Assembly: GCA_937896665.1 (NCBI GenBank)
Contig: CALBNS010000019.1
Span: forward strand, 9,435-73,434
Length of the DNA: 64,000 nucleotides
Direction: 5' to 3'
Source of the DNA: an uncultured Clostridia bacterium
GTDB lineage: Bacteria > Bacillota > Clostridia > Lachnospirales > Lachnospiraceae
Part shown: positions 52,689 through 60,978 of the stretch, piece after piece
Position numbering within the stretch: the first letter of the stretch is position 1
How the letters are laid out: each line of letters starts with the position of its first letter
Position numbers and translations under genes: made by a program
The notes under the pieces: model-generated
The model's database searches: none
What the model was told of the DNA's origin: nothing
The model's input: only the letters and a program-made list of their open reading frames with translations

Positions 52689-53293
52689 TCATTCACCTCC
52701 TGCGTGTTTTCTTACTGCTGTTTCATCTGCTTTTGTCTGCTGAAGACGCCATAAGTTTTTCAATATTTCTCTTCCCTCCTGCGTCTGCTCATAGCTTTCA
52801 ATCCAGCTTTCTCTGTTTAGAAGCAAAAAATAAGAATAAGGAAGCATCAGAACCTCATTAAAATTGAGCCCTGTATACTTACTTATTCTTCTAATTATTG
52901 CTGTTTTTGATTGAAACTGTTTTTCCCATTCCTCTACAGGAAAGTATTTTTCACATATCGCCTGTCCAATCTCTCCTTCCGGAATGGGAATCCTTAGTTT
53001 GGGTCCGTCTCTGCCTCATACCTGAGTAGTGACATTGTTTCGATGAATTTCGTAACCGCCTCCTGCGTCCACTCCTTGAAGTCTTCTTGCGAAAACCGCT
53101 TTTCTTCCTCATTGTGGTTTAACATAATTGCAGCTACTTCCATTCTCTTATCACGAACATTTTCTTCCGTAAGATTTTCTTCAATGCACTCAATTTTTTC
53201 AATCATTGCTACTGTAGGTTGTTTTACATGAAGAATCTGTCCGCTAACTTTTATTTCCACGTTGTTATTAATATACTTATCTAAATCTAACAT
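52689..53293 (-). CDS. Tail assembly chaperone, -1 frameshift product (gpGT type)
   Basis: The gpG frame ends at 52994, but a slippery heptamer C-CCA-AAC lies at 53003-52997 in the right phase, just before the stop codon. A shift of one base back opens a frame of 104 codons (starting P-K-L-R-I-P) that ends with TGA at 52691-52689, right by the tape measure start. The joined product would be about 201 residues. This matches the lambda G/GT arrangement. The extension looks coding, for example YFLLLNRESWIESYEQTQEG near its end. Confidence 0.82.
52994..53293 (-). CDS. Tail assembly chaperone (gpG type)
   Basis: The 99-residue product starts MLDLDKYINNNVEIKVSGQI and is acidic, with an EENLTEENVRDKRMEVAAIM helix. 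It lies between the tail tube gene and the tape measure gene. Chaperones of this type bind the tape measure during tail assembly. ATG 53293 has GGAGG five bases upstream. It is also the N-terminal part of the frameshifted gpGT product. Confidence 0.85.
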   Translation of the reverse strand: MLDLDKYINNNVEIKVSGQILHVKQPTVAMIEKIECIEENLTEENVRDKRMEVAAIMLNHNEEEKRFSQEDFKEWTQEAVTKFIETMSLLRYEAETDPN

Positions 53294-53311
53294 AGAAACC
53301 TCCACATGAGC

Positions 53312-53875
53312 TTACACAGCTAGAATTGCTGTAGCTTCCTCTTCCGTAAGCTCTTCCTCAAATTTTGCAAGAAATCCGTCTAGTACACTGATTGCTGTTA
53401 GTTCAGCATCAATTGTAAGTTCTTTGTTTTCGAAAGCCAACGCAAAGCCGGATCCTCCTTGACCAATCATGGTAAACCGAATCTTCTTTCCGTTTTCCTT
53501 CTCGTGAACAAAACGGAATAACACAGTCTTCAGCGACCTTCCTTTTCCTGTAAACAGTAGAACACGCACTTTCTTTTCCTTGTCTTCTGAGTATTCACCA
53601 GTTGAAAGTTTAGAAAGATTCTCTAATCTCCAAGTAAGAATACCTGTTTTTGCTGTAATTTCTTCCTTTGTGATAAATGATCTTATGATTTCTTCATACT
53701 GGTTCAATACATCATATTTTGTAGGCTTGTAGTTTACCGTAAAACCTCCACTGCAATGTCCTACATTATGCTCTTCTGTTTCCACCTCTTCATTTTCCGG
53801 CAAGCTGGTTCCCTCAAATTCGTACATGTAGACTTCGCCTGCACCCAGAACAATTTCTTCTCCTTCTTTCTTCAT
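53312..53875 (-). CDS. Phage major tail tube protein
   Basis: The 187-residue product begins MKKEGEEIVLGAGEVYMYEF and contains HNVGHCSGGFTVNYKPTKYD, then IRSFITKEEITAKTGILTWR, consistent with a tail tube fold rich in strands. Its position between the connector genes and the tail chaperone supports the call. ATG 53875 follows GGAGG; the frame is open farther upstream without a site. Confidence 0.82.
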   Translation of the reverse strand: MKKEGEEIVLGAGEVYMYEFEGTSLPENEEVETEEHNVGHCSGGFTVNYKPTKYDVLNQYEEIIRSFITKEEITAKTGILTWRLENLSKLSTGEYSEDKEKKVRVLLFTGKGRSLKTVLFRFVHEKENGKKIRFTMIGQGGSGFALAFENKELTIDAELTAISVLDGFLAKFEEELTEEEATAILAV

Positions 53876-54243
53876 ACTTTCTTCCTCCAGTCTATCCTGT
53901 AATATTTGCTTAGTTCCCATTTTTGAATTTCTTCGTTATATATTCGTCCTCCGCCGGACATTAATTCCGAACGAAAGCGGATATTCTCAAATACCTGGAA
54001 TGGATCGTCCTCCTCCATTCCAAGTATATCTTGTATTTTAGCGTGAATTTCCATTCCGGAATCATAATCATCACAGATTACGTTGAGTGTAAGCTGGCTT
54101 TGGTTTAAGTGTCCGGATGAAATATCGGTGAATGTATAAGCAATATTTATTCCCGAGTCCGGATCTACAACCATTACCGGATATAATCGTCCTTCAAGCT
54201 CTGGAATCATTTTCTCAATGTAGTTTTTTATGCTATATTCCAT
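53872..54243 (-). CDS. Phage tail terminator/connector-like protein
   Basis: The 123-residue product (EYSIKNYIEKMIPELEGRLY, then SELMSGGGRIYN and WELSKYYRIDWR) has the size and position of a minor tail or tail-terminator protein (DUF3168-like region of the gene order). The start overlaps the end of the HK97 gp10-like gene, and the end overlaps the tail tube gene by four bases. Function is inferred mainly from gene order. Confidence 0.65.
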   Translation of the reverse strand: MEYSIKNYIEKMIPELEGRLYPVMVVDPDSGINIAYTFTDISSGHLNQSQLTLNVICDDYDSGMEIHAKIQDILGMEEDDPFQVFENIRFRSELMSGGGRIYNEEIQKWELSKYYRIDWRKKV

Positions 54244-54658
54244 CCACTGACCCTCCTAATATTCGTTCGACAGAATTTTTCTTTGCAAGTTTTGCATTTT
54301 CAAGAAACGGCTGAGGCTTCTGACCATGTGTAAAATGCTTACCCTTATATTTACCTGCTAAGACCGTATATCCCCAAGGTGTCTTCCTGCCATCACCATT
54401 AGTAGCGTAAATACCGGTTCCATTATGTACATACGGGGCGTATTCCAGATTACTTCCTATGCGTCCTATAATTTCATTCTCTGTGACTTCTACCTCGCTC
54501 GTAATTGATGCTCTCAAGATACCCATGTCGACGGGGCAATTTTTGCTCGCCTCTGCTTCTATGACATAACATGCCGTTTTCACATTTCCTGCAGTCACAC
54601 CAATTATATAAGACATGGCCTCCTTCATGCTTTCTTCGAATGGTGTATTATCAGACAT
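54233..54658 (-). CDS. HK97 gp10-like tail/head component
   Basis: The 141-residue product contains VIEAEASKNCPVDMGILRAS and IGSNLEYAPYVHNGTG, followed by GKHFTHGQKPQPFLENAK, a pattern of HK97 gp10 family tail-completion proteins. It lies between the head-closure gene and the tail genes. It overlaps its neighbours by a few bases. Confidence 0.84.
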   Translation of the reverse strand: MSDNTPFEESMKEAMSYIIGVTAGNVKTACYVIEAEASKNCPVDMGILRASITSEVEVTENEIIGRIGSNLEYAPYVHNGTGIYATNGDGRKTPWGYTVLAGKYKGKHFTHGQKPQPFLENAKLAKKNSVERILGGSVDGI

Positions 54659-54965
54659 CTGTTTCCACCGCCTTCAGTATTAGATTGGTAAGTCTGTGAT
54701 TTGTGTCGCTGGATATAATTTGATAGATTACTCCATCCTTTACCAGACGATATTTTCCGGCCACGATTTCCCTGCAATGAGTAAGGCCAGTATGAGTAGA
54801 ATCCTTATATCTTGCACTGGTAGATATAATCAGTTCGCTGTTTTTATATATCGCTACGCGTACTTTTCGCACGTCTTTCCAGACATAATTCTTTGCTCCT
54901 GATTTTCCCCTTGCAGACATTTTTTTCTGCAACGTACATTCCTTCATATCTCTTTCAATTGACAC
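54651..54965 (-). CDS. Phage head-closure/head-tail adaptor-like protein
   Basis: The 104-residue protein has beta-rich segments (VRVAIYKNSELIISTSARYK, then GKYRLVKDGVIYQIISSDTN) and follows the gp6-like connector gene, the usual place for the stopper protein. It overlaps the gp10-like gene by eight bases. Confidence 0.65.
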   Translation of the reverse strand: MSIERDMKECTLQKKMSARGKSGAKNYVWKDVRKVRVAIYKNSELIISTSARYKDSTHTGLTHCREIVAGKYRLVKDGVIYQIISSDTNHRLTNLILKAVETDV

Positions 54966-54969
54966 CTAA

Positions 54970-55263
54970 TCACCTCATTAATTTTCTTTTTGAAAAAATC
55001 TTTCTTAAAAGCGATTTCGGAAGATCATCCAGATACGAGGTGGATACTCCACTATGATTTTCGCTTCCAATTCCTTCCACTCCGTCATGATTGATTTTGA
55101 TAAGTACCAGCTCTTTTAGGATAGATGCATGCGACTGATTAAGCTCATGCACATGCAACATATCCATTAAGTCTGTTTCGCAATCTTCAATCATGTCAAG
55201 AAGAAGTTCCTCTCTCGGCATCCCGTCACGTAAAAGCAGGCTTTGCAGTATCTTATCTTTCAT
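54970..55263 (-). CDS. Phage head-tail connector (gp6-like)
   Basis: The 97-residue product starts MKDKILQSLLLRDGMPREEL and is mainly helical, with the pattern ILQSLLL...ELLLDMIEDCETDL as in gp6-type connectors (SPP1 gp15/HK97 gp6). It lies directly after the capsid gene. ATG 55263 has AGGAGG upstream. Confidence 0.72.
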   Translation of the reverse strand: MKDKILQSLLLRDGMPREELLLDMIEDCETDLMDMLHVHELNQSHASILKELVLIKINHDGVEGIGSENHSGVSTSYLDDLPKSLLRKIFSKRKLMR

Positions 55264-55284
55264 ATCCTGCCTCCTTTTATGCAA

Positions 55285-56298
55285 CTAAATCTTGTGTCTG
55301 AATTCTACGATTCTAATCTGTTTTGGTTCGTATACCGGAAGCCAATTCTTTACATCTGCCAGTTCCGCACGTTTCGGGCCTTCTTTTTTATTATCCACAT
55401 TTTGAGCTGTAAACTGAATTCCTCGTGGATGTAAAATACTTGTTTTTCTGTTGATCAGATAATCAACACCTGAGCCTTTCTTTTTATCTCTGTCTGTTTC
55501 AGTTGCAACAAATCCAACCGGATTTCCGTTTCCAAGTGCGAATGCGCCCTGGCCAAACAGGAATGTTGAGAAAATTTGATTTGAACCAGACCCTGTAACA
55601 GGGCATCCATCATCCACAATAACACGTTTTCCCTGATATACACCAAAGGAAACATCGTTTGACGGCTGCACCGTATCAATCAGGTTCTGCTTCTTAAGGA
55701 AAGCTTCCGTTGCACTGTGCATCATTACTCCTGTGAGGGCTGTTTTGTTGTCTCCAAGGAGCTGTTCTGCATCGATAAATGCTGAGCCACTCCATTTTGC
55801 TGCTGCATCTGTGCCACCGGAAATATCTAAAATATTCGAAGATAATGGAGTAGCTGTCTCCACTGGCTCTGTTCCTTTAGTATAGGACCCGAAGATACCT
55901 TTCAGAATTGCAACGAGTTCTTTCTGCATATCTCTCGCCCAGAATTCTGCGACCAGTGTTGCAATTGCATCCATCGGATCCTTTCCAGCAAGTGCAGCTG
56001 ATAAATCCGTTGCACTCCACATTTTTGCTCTTCGGATGATCGCAGCCACATCCTGGTTAGAATCAATACCTGCCGGTGTAAGGTCTACGCCTTCCACTAC
56101 AGACTCTGACTCCCCAGTCAGATCCTCGAAGAACGGCATGTTCACAAGCGGTGACGCCTGGGATGCGAGACTGTCAAATTCCGAATTGTTTACAATAATT
56201 CCACTTCTCAGAAGTGCGGATTTCTCCATTGTTCTGTTAATCACGTATGGTGTAAAAAGCTGAGGTACAATTACCTCAGATAAAGTTGTTCCTGCCAT
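55285..56298 (-). CDS. Phage major capsid protein
   Basis: The 337-residue product has VNMPFFEDLTGESESVVEGV near residue 52, ARDMQKELVAILKGIFGSYT near residue 120, then VIVDDGCPVTGSGSN and ILHPRGIQFT near the C-terminus, typical of HK97-fold major capsid proteins annotated as phage coat protein in Firmicute phages. It follows the scaffold gene. No internal protease gene is nearby, so maturation may be protease-free. Confidence 0.86.
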   Translation of the reverse strand: MAGTTLSEVIVPQLFTPYVINRTMEKSALLRSGIIVNNSEFDSLASQASPLVNMPFFEDLTGESESVVEGVDLTPAGIDSNQDVAAIIRRAKMWSATDLSAALAGKDPMDAIATLVAEFWARDMQKELVAILKGIFGSYTKGTEPVETATPLSSNILDISGGTDAAAKWSGSAFIDAEQLLGDNKTALTGVMMHSATEAFLKKQNLIDTVQPSNDVSFGVYQGKRVIVDDGCPVTGSGSNQIFSTFLFGQGAFALGNGNPVGFVATETDRDKKKGSGVDYLINRKTSILHPRGIQFTAQNVDNKKEGPKRAELADVKNWLPVYEPKQIRIVEFRHKI

Positions 56299-56323
56299 GT
56301 TTTCACCTTATTTAACCTTTCCT

Positions 56324-56932
56324 TTAAATTGTTACTCCGGCTGCTGCTGCCATTTCCTTCGCCTGTGCCGGATTGTCTCTTAACATCTGTCCCTGCTTTG
56401 TCAGATTCCACGTTTCTTTTGAAAATGGATTTACACTGCCTCCGCTCCCAGAACCGCCATCAGGACTGTAGTCTGTTCTCTTTTGTCCTGTTGGGAAGAT
56501 ATGAGGAAGTGATTCCTTGTACGTTTTTGCAATCTGTTCTGCATCCACTGGTTTACCGTCTTTATCAAATGTGAACTTGTCGATTCCGCCATGTCTGTAA
56601 ATAAGGTAATCCGGGTCTGAGCATCCAGCATCCGACAATGCAGATTTCAGGGAAAATGTTTTCTTCATGTTTTCATTTTCTTTCTGCAGATTTGAGATCG
56701 TTGTCTCATGTGTTTTGATGGTGCTTTGCAGAGTTTCATTGTCTTTATTATTCTTTTTCAGCGTTCCAATCGTTTCATTCGCCGTTTCCAGTTCCTTTGT
56801 CTTGGCATTGAAATCAGACTTTGCAACAAAGTGTTTTGGAAGCTCCGCTTTGACAGAAGCTAACACACCACTGACATCAAGCACTCCATCTGTAACCTTT
56901 GCTCCTTTTAAAATTGTTTCTAACCATTCCAT
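56324..56932 (-). CDS. Phage scaffolding protein (GP20-like)
   Basis: The 202-residue product has a long coiled coil (about residues 45-95, including TKELETANETIGTLKKNNKD) and ends with a helical segment AKEMAAAAGVTI, as in GP20-family scaffolds. It lies upstream of the capsid gene. It should guide capsid assembly and then leave. Confidence 0.82.
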   Translation of the reverse strand: MEWLETILKGAKVTDGVLDVSGVLASVKAELPKHFVAKSDFNAKTKELETANETIGTLKKNNKDNETLQSTIKTHETTISNLQKENENMKKTFSLKSALSDAGCSDPDYLIYRHGGIDKFTFDKDGKPVDAEQIAKTYKESLPHIFPTGQKRTDYSPDGGSGSGGSVNPFSKETWNLTKQGQMLRDNPAQAKEMAAAAGVTI

Positions 56933-57023
56933 TTTTAAATACCTCCATAGATTTTATATTCCGACTCTCTCGGTGTGGGATTTATCGTTGTTCTTTATTC
57001 CCTGCAACCAGTAAAAAAGGGTA

Positions 57024-57046
57024 GAAAAAAAGAACGCTTATGCGTC
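57024..57046 (-). terminator. Short terminator-like hairpin after the 56-residue gene
   Basis: On the minus strand GACGC and GCGTT pair around ATAA, followed by CTTTTTTT. It overlaps the stop codon of the small gene and may tune head-gene expression. Confidence 0.5.
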
Positions 57047-57208
57047 CTGTTTGCTCGGATTTGCAGTTGTTTTATCTGGAATCTTTTCTGCAATCCCTGC
57101 CTTTTTTAATTCCTGAAATCTGCTATCCGATACCTGGATAGTTTCCCCTTTTCCTATATTACGATGCTTTTCCTTGTCGTAATATGACTTAACCACTTTT
57201 ACATACAC
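57038..57208 (-). CDS. Small phage protein, 56 residues
   Basis: A GTG at 57208 lies after GGAGGTGAGGAAC and opens a 56-codon frame reading VKVVKSYYDKEKHRNIGKGE, then DSRFQELKKAGIAEKI, ending at TAA 57040-57038. The pattern resembles the short head-region proteins (about 50-60 residues) frequent in Firmicute phages near the scaffold gene. Function is unknown. It is just below the size often used for ORF lists. Confidence 0.68.
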   Translation of the reverse strand: MYVKVVKSYYDKEKHRNIGKGETIQVSDSRFQELKKAGIAEKIPDKTTANPSKQDA

Positions 57209-57213
57209 GTTCC

Positions 57214-57489
57214 TCACCTCCTTGCATGGTTCAATATGAACATAATGTTTTTCTTTTTATCACATAAGGCCATGCACAATTCTGTATTACCTTGTGCCCT
57301 TGCTTTATCTATCAGCTTCTGAAGCTTTTTAACTTCTTCGTTCATCCAGCATACATGATGCTTCGTCTTGCAATGTGGACACAGATAATAGATTTCGATT
57401 AGACCATTATCATATTTGTGTTCTATCAACATCTTTTTGGTTGAAATGAACTCTTTTCCACAGGAACACTTTATTTTTAGTTCATTCAT
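57214..57489 (-). CDS. Phage zinc-ribbon protein
   Basis: The 91-residue product has two CxC/CxxC-type pairs, CSCGKEF near residue 8 and CPHCKTKHH near residue 37, forming a likely zinc ribbon, and a helical C-terminal half. The start ATG 57489 is ten bases after GGAGG and overlaps the metallopeptidase-like stop. The role is unknown; it may bind nucleic acid or host protein. Confidence 0.7.
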   Translation of the reverse strand: MNELKIKCSCGKEFISTKKMLIEHKYDNGLIEIYYLCPHCKTKHHVCWMNEEVKKLQKLIDKARAQGNTELCMALCDKKKNIMFILNHARR

Positions 57490-57842
57490 AGACAACCAGC
57501 CTCCTTAAATGCTTTAAGGATTTTCTGTGTTTGATATGCTATCCAATCAACAATTTCCTCATCGCATGCCCACCCATGATCGATACGATGCGTGCTTTCA
57601 GATAAACCGCTCTCAAACAGAAAAGCATGTGTAATTTCATGTCTGATTGTAAGTTTTTCGCATTCTCTTTTTGTTCGCTCTGGTTCATTATCCCATCTGC
57701 TATCAGTATCTAAATCACAATACACAATCAAATGCTGATAGCGGTCGCAATATCCGTCAATGCCACGTTCTGCAAAAGCTGGATCTTCGGAATACTTTGA
57801 TTTAACAATTTTATATTTTGTTCCCAATATATTTACTTTCAT
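57486..57842 (-). CDS. Phage metallopeptidase-like protein (HEXXH)
   Basis: The 118-residue protein has RHEITHAFLFESGL near residue 71, a HEXXH zinc site, and a further Asp/Glu-rich segment DEEIVDWIAYQTQK. It begins MKVNILGTKYKIV. Small HEXXH proteins of this kind are common near phage head genes and of unknown target. ATG 57842 has GGAG seven bases upstream. Confidence 0.75.
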   Translation of the reverse strand: MKVNILGTKYKIVKSKYSEDPAFAERGIDGYCDRYQHLIVYCDLDTDSRWDNEPERTKRECEKLTIRHEITHAFLFESGLSESTHRIDHGWACDEEIVDWIAYQTQKILKAFKEAGCL

Positions 57843-57940
57843 ATTCAATCTCCTGCTTAAAAATTAATATAAGAAAACCACCGACCATTGATATTTGACC
57901 TATCTACTCGACAAGTGTCATATCCAATTACAGCCAGTGG

Positions 57941-58198
57941 TTACTGATCTAAAAACTCTATTTTTTTTCCATTTTTTAATTTCTTCAAATGAGCAATCGG
58001 AGGAATTGAAAAACACCTTACTTCTCCTGTTTCCTTGACAACTAATCTTGACGGGGCAGGTGTCAAATCTACTCCTGTTTTTCCAAATACAAATACCCAT
58101 CCTTCTTCTATTTCAGTTACAGTTATCTCGTTAAACGTTTCGAAGTACTCTTCTAATTCTTTTTTTGCGATTTTGCAAGCCTCTTGATATGCTATCAT
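57941..58198 (-). CDS. Probable immunity protein (YrhB/Imm35-like) for the MuF toxin
   Basis: The 85-residue protein reads EACKIAKKELEEYFETFN, then EEGWVFVFGKTGVDLTPA and RLVVKETGEVRCFSIPPI, consistent with the YrhB/Imm35 immunity fold (a helix, the aromatic GWVF turn and strands). Its ATG overlaps the stop codon of the MuF-toxin gene by four bases, so the two are made together. In MuF toxin systems the gene after the toxin encodes immunity. The family match is from memory; the pairing is supported by gene order. Confidence 0.66.
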   Translation of the reverse strand: MIAYQEACKIAKKELEEYFETFNEITVTEIEEGWVFVFGKTGVDLTPAPSRLVVKETGEVRCFSIPPIAHLKKLKNGKKIEFLDQ

Positions 58199-59595
58199 TC
58201 TTTCACTTCCTCACAACAATCTTTAATATATGCAGTTACATCCAAATTATCTATTCTTGCAAATGTAGTTGCACCGTTTTTTGCATAATTAAAATAGTAA
58301 CTTACATCAACTTCGTTTGTCTGTGGATCAATATACATTGTTTTTCCTTCTACCTGTTCCGCAATAAAAACATGTCCATAATTTTCTCCATCCCAATGAA
58401 CTCTGACAGCTACACGTGCACCATCGCCATACACTAGCATTCTTTGTTCTATCAAATCCATTCCTGAACCTTTTGGACAACCTATTTTTGTTGCACTTCT
58501 CCAAGGCAATGTATAATCATCCATAATCGCATCTGGTTTGAATAGTATAGGTTTTGCTGTAACGTGATAGCCTCGACGTATCATTTCATATGTTGCTACA
58601 CATCTTTGACAATTCTCACTATAGCGGAAATCGTTAGGGTCGTAATTAGGATTCGTACCACGAAGTGCATCTTCTATACTTACAGGTGCTCTATCTTTTT
58701 TGAATTTTTTTAGATATTTTTCTTCTCCTACTTTACCACTTTTTCCATGCGAAGTAAATGTGCTATTTTGTTCGTTTCTGGCAATGTATTCCGCAATTTC
58801 TTTTTCATCTGCCACAGGAAGAACTGTGCATCTGCAGTTCGGATGGAACGGAAGGACAGGGCACTTGTCAATCGGGTATATTTTACCATGATATTTGCCA
58901 CATTCGTCACATCTTCTCTCATCCGGTGCCGTCCATATCTGGACATATTGGATTCCTGCATCTTGATAGCCCTGCAGTGCTGCGGTATTCATGTAATGCA
59001 TGGCTTCTGTTCTGACGAGAGTATGAGCTGCATTAAATCCCTTATGCATCACATTGTTTAATTCTATAGCCATCTGAGTTACTGTTTTTCCTGTCTGTAA
59101 ACCATAAACCAGGACACCATCCAATGCATTAACCAGCTTCTGCATCTGTCCGGGTACGTTATTCCCACCCCACAGACGCTTTGAGAAATTACTTCCTTGC
59201 CATGGCTCCTTCAAGATAGCATTCATTGTCTTTTTTGAAGGCATAGCAAATTCTGTGACGTTCAAAGATTCCATGGTTACATTGTAGATTTCCTTGAATG
59301 ATTGCTGCATATTATTGGTTGCAGTCTTTTCTATCTGTCCACCAAGTTCCTCTACAATTTTCACGTATTCCTGTTCCAAAGCTTTTAAACGATTCTGACG
59401 ATACATATCTGTTCTGGACAACACACCATCTTTGCTGTACTTTTCAGCTAGTTCATATAGCTCTTCTCTAATATTTTTGCAGGAAGTCTCGTACAGATTT
59501 AAAAGCTCACGATTTCTTTCCTCAAGATTGTTATAGCTGGTCCATATATTCTTAGCAATTCTTTTTTCCCAGTATGTACTATTCTTCTTCGCCAT
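58195..59595 (-). CDS. MuF-type head morphogenesis protein with C-terminal papain-fold toxin domain
   Basis: The 466-residue product has a helical N-terminal half, a MuF (SPP1 gp7-like) domain near residues 190-265 with RTEAMHYMN and cysteine pairs CDECGKYHG and CRC, and then, from about residue 311, a different domain. That domain has the marks of papain-fold (glutamine-deamidase-like) polymorphic toxins: ENCQRCVATYEMIRRGYHV (Cys329, Cys332), NYGHVFIAE (His408) and YIDPQTN (Asp423), a Cys-His-Asp triad in order. Toxin-bearing MuF proteins of temperate Firmicute phages have been described. The next gene overlaps by four bases and is the likely immunity gene. ATG 59595 is preferred to 59607. 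Confidence 0.85.
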   Translation of the reverse strand: MAKKNSTYWEKRIAKNIWTSYNNLEERNRELLNLYETSCKNIREELYELAEKYSKDGVLSRTDMYRQNRLKALEQEYVKIVEELGGQIEKTATNNMQQSFKEIYNVTMESLNVTEFAMPSKKTMNAILKEPWQGSNFSKRLWGGNNVPGQMQKLVNALDGVLVYGLQTGKTVTQMAIELNNVMHKGFNAAHTLVRTEAMHYMNTAALQGYQDAGIQYVQIWTAPDERRCDECGKYHGKIYPIDKCPVLPFHPNCRCTVLPVADEKEIAEYIARNEQNSTFTSHGKSGKVGEEKYLKKFKKDRAPVSIEDALRGTNPNYDPNDFRYSENCQRCVATYEMIRRGYHVTAKPILFKPDAIMDDYTLPWRSATKIGCPKGSGMDLIEQRMLVYGDGARVAVRVHWDGENYGHVFIAEQVEGKTMYIDPQTNEVDVSYYFNYAKNGATTFARIDNLDVTAYIKDCCEEVKE

Positions 59596-60967
59596 CACTA
59601 CCACCATCTATCGGAACCTTGTCAAAACGTGGCATCATTTTTGCTTCCTCCTCTTCCAATAACTGAATTTCAGCAACAGGATCATCTACCCAAGGATGCT
59701 TACTTACAATAGTCTTTGTGGAAATTACTCCTTTGGACTTGGATGCAATATCTGCGAGCTCTGCATCATTGGATACAGATGTTCTTGTCCACGTCTGTTC
59801 GATTGTGTCAGCTGACATTCCATAAAATTCTAGTATAATCTTAACCAGATGACTGAATGAGAGCGCAAATTCAGTTTCCAGCATACCAGCCTTCAGCTCC
59901 AGCAGAGAGTACAGATAAGACAATGCAACGCCGGAACTGTTTCCGAAATTCTGAGGATCTGGGTCAATTCCCATTCCCTGTTCAAAAATAGATTTTCTTG
60001 TTATGGAAAGCATTTCTTTTCTTGCCTCTACCGGTATTTCTATCGAAAGAGTTGATACCCCGGACTTATCATCCGGACCATTACTTTCAACCTCAATCAG
60101 CTTTTTATTTTTCATTTCCTTCAGGATTTCCAATGCGTTGCTTTCTTCTCCTCCATAATTGGTCAGGATGAAAATAAGCTCCTGGATATCTTCCAAATCA
60201 TTGATAAATCCAGAAAACACTTTATCGTAAACATCTATAAGTTCCTTAATGTCTGAAAGGTCATTTTCCATTTCATCATTGTTGTTAAAAAACACGAAAG
60301 GAACTTTCCCGAAATCATGTTCATACACATGACTCATTTCCGTTTCTCCCGTGTCAACGTCCAATATCGTGTACTTTTCACACAGCTGCAGTTCTTCATA
60401 TGTTGCATCTACCCTTCTTCTAAATGCACTGCATTCTTTTTCGGTCCAAATCTCATATATGATATATTGCTCTCCGTCTGCGATATCCACGTCCTGGTAA
60501 TACCGAAGCACTGCCATTAACTCTTTTTCAAGATTTTTAGTCCAGACAGGAACAATCTGTCTGGCATCTACAACGGCATATTTAAATTTGTTTTTATTAT
60601 CCTTCCAATAATGAATCCATCCAACCGAACAATTTGACACCTGTACACATAATGCCTTACATTTCTTCCGGAATGAATCCCCGAGCACATCCTTGATCAA
60701 TTTGTTTGCATTATCATTTTTTACGTCAAAAATTGGAGGTGCTGTGAAAAGATAAGCAGTTTTCTGGTTTACAAGCAGCTTATGAAAATTACTCGGCACC
60801 CTGTTATCTGCATTTCTCATAGGATTTTCTGATTCATCGTCTTTTTCGGCATATAAAATATCATTTTTCTTCCTATAGTACCGGTATGCTGTATCAGCTT
60901 TTTTTATGAAATCATCATGTTTCGTCACATATTTTTTTATCAGATCGATTGCAATACTAAGTTCCAT
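59579..60967 (-). CDS. Phage portal protein (SPP1 gp6 type)
   Basis: The 462-residue product contains NPMRNADNRVPSNFHKLLVN near residue 48, EYEQYIIYEIWTE-like central strands, and FGNSSGVALSYLYSLLELKA near residue 350, typical of SPP1 gp6-like portals. It lies between the large terminase and MuF genes, the usual order. The portal forms the DNA gate at one capsid vertex. ATG 60967 has AAAGGTGA upstream. Confidence 0.9.
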   Translation of the reverse strand: MELSIAIDLIKKYVTKHDDFIKKADTAYRYYRKKNDILYAEKDDESENPMRNADNRVPSNFHKLLVNQKTAYLFTAPPIFDVKNDNANKLIKDVLGDSFRKKCKALCVQVSNCSVGWIHYWKDNKNKFKYAVVDARQIVPVWTKNLEKELMAVLRYYQDVDIADGEQYIIYEIWTEKECSAFRRRVDATYEELQLCEKYTILDVDTGETEMSHVYEHDFGKVPFVFFNNNDEMENDLSDIKELIDVYDKVFSGFINDLEDIQELIFILTNYGGEESNALEILKEMKNKKLIEVESNGPDDKSGVSTLSIEIPVEARKEMLSITRKSIFEQGMGIDPDPQNFGNSSGVALSYLYSLLELKAGMLETEFALSFSHLVKIILEFYGMSADTIEQTWTRTSVSNDAELADIASKSKGVISTKTIVSKHPWVDDPVAEIQLLEEEEAKMMPRFDKVPIDGGSDGEEE

Positions 60968-60978
60968 TATTATCACCT

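Noticed and set aside
57849..57940. Terminator after the immunity gene (AACCAC...GTGGTT)
   Set aside because: The two arms are separated by about 50 bases and the T-run is weak, so it does not qualify as an intrinsic terminator.
57918..58100. Minus-strand 60-codon ORF overlapping the immunity gene
   Set aside because: It is a frame shadow of the gene at 57941-58198, which has the coupled start.
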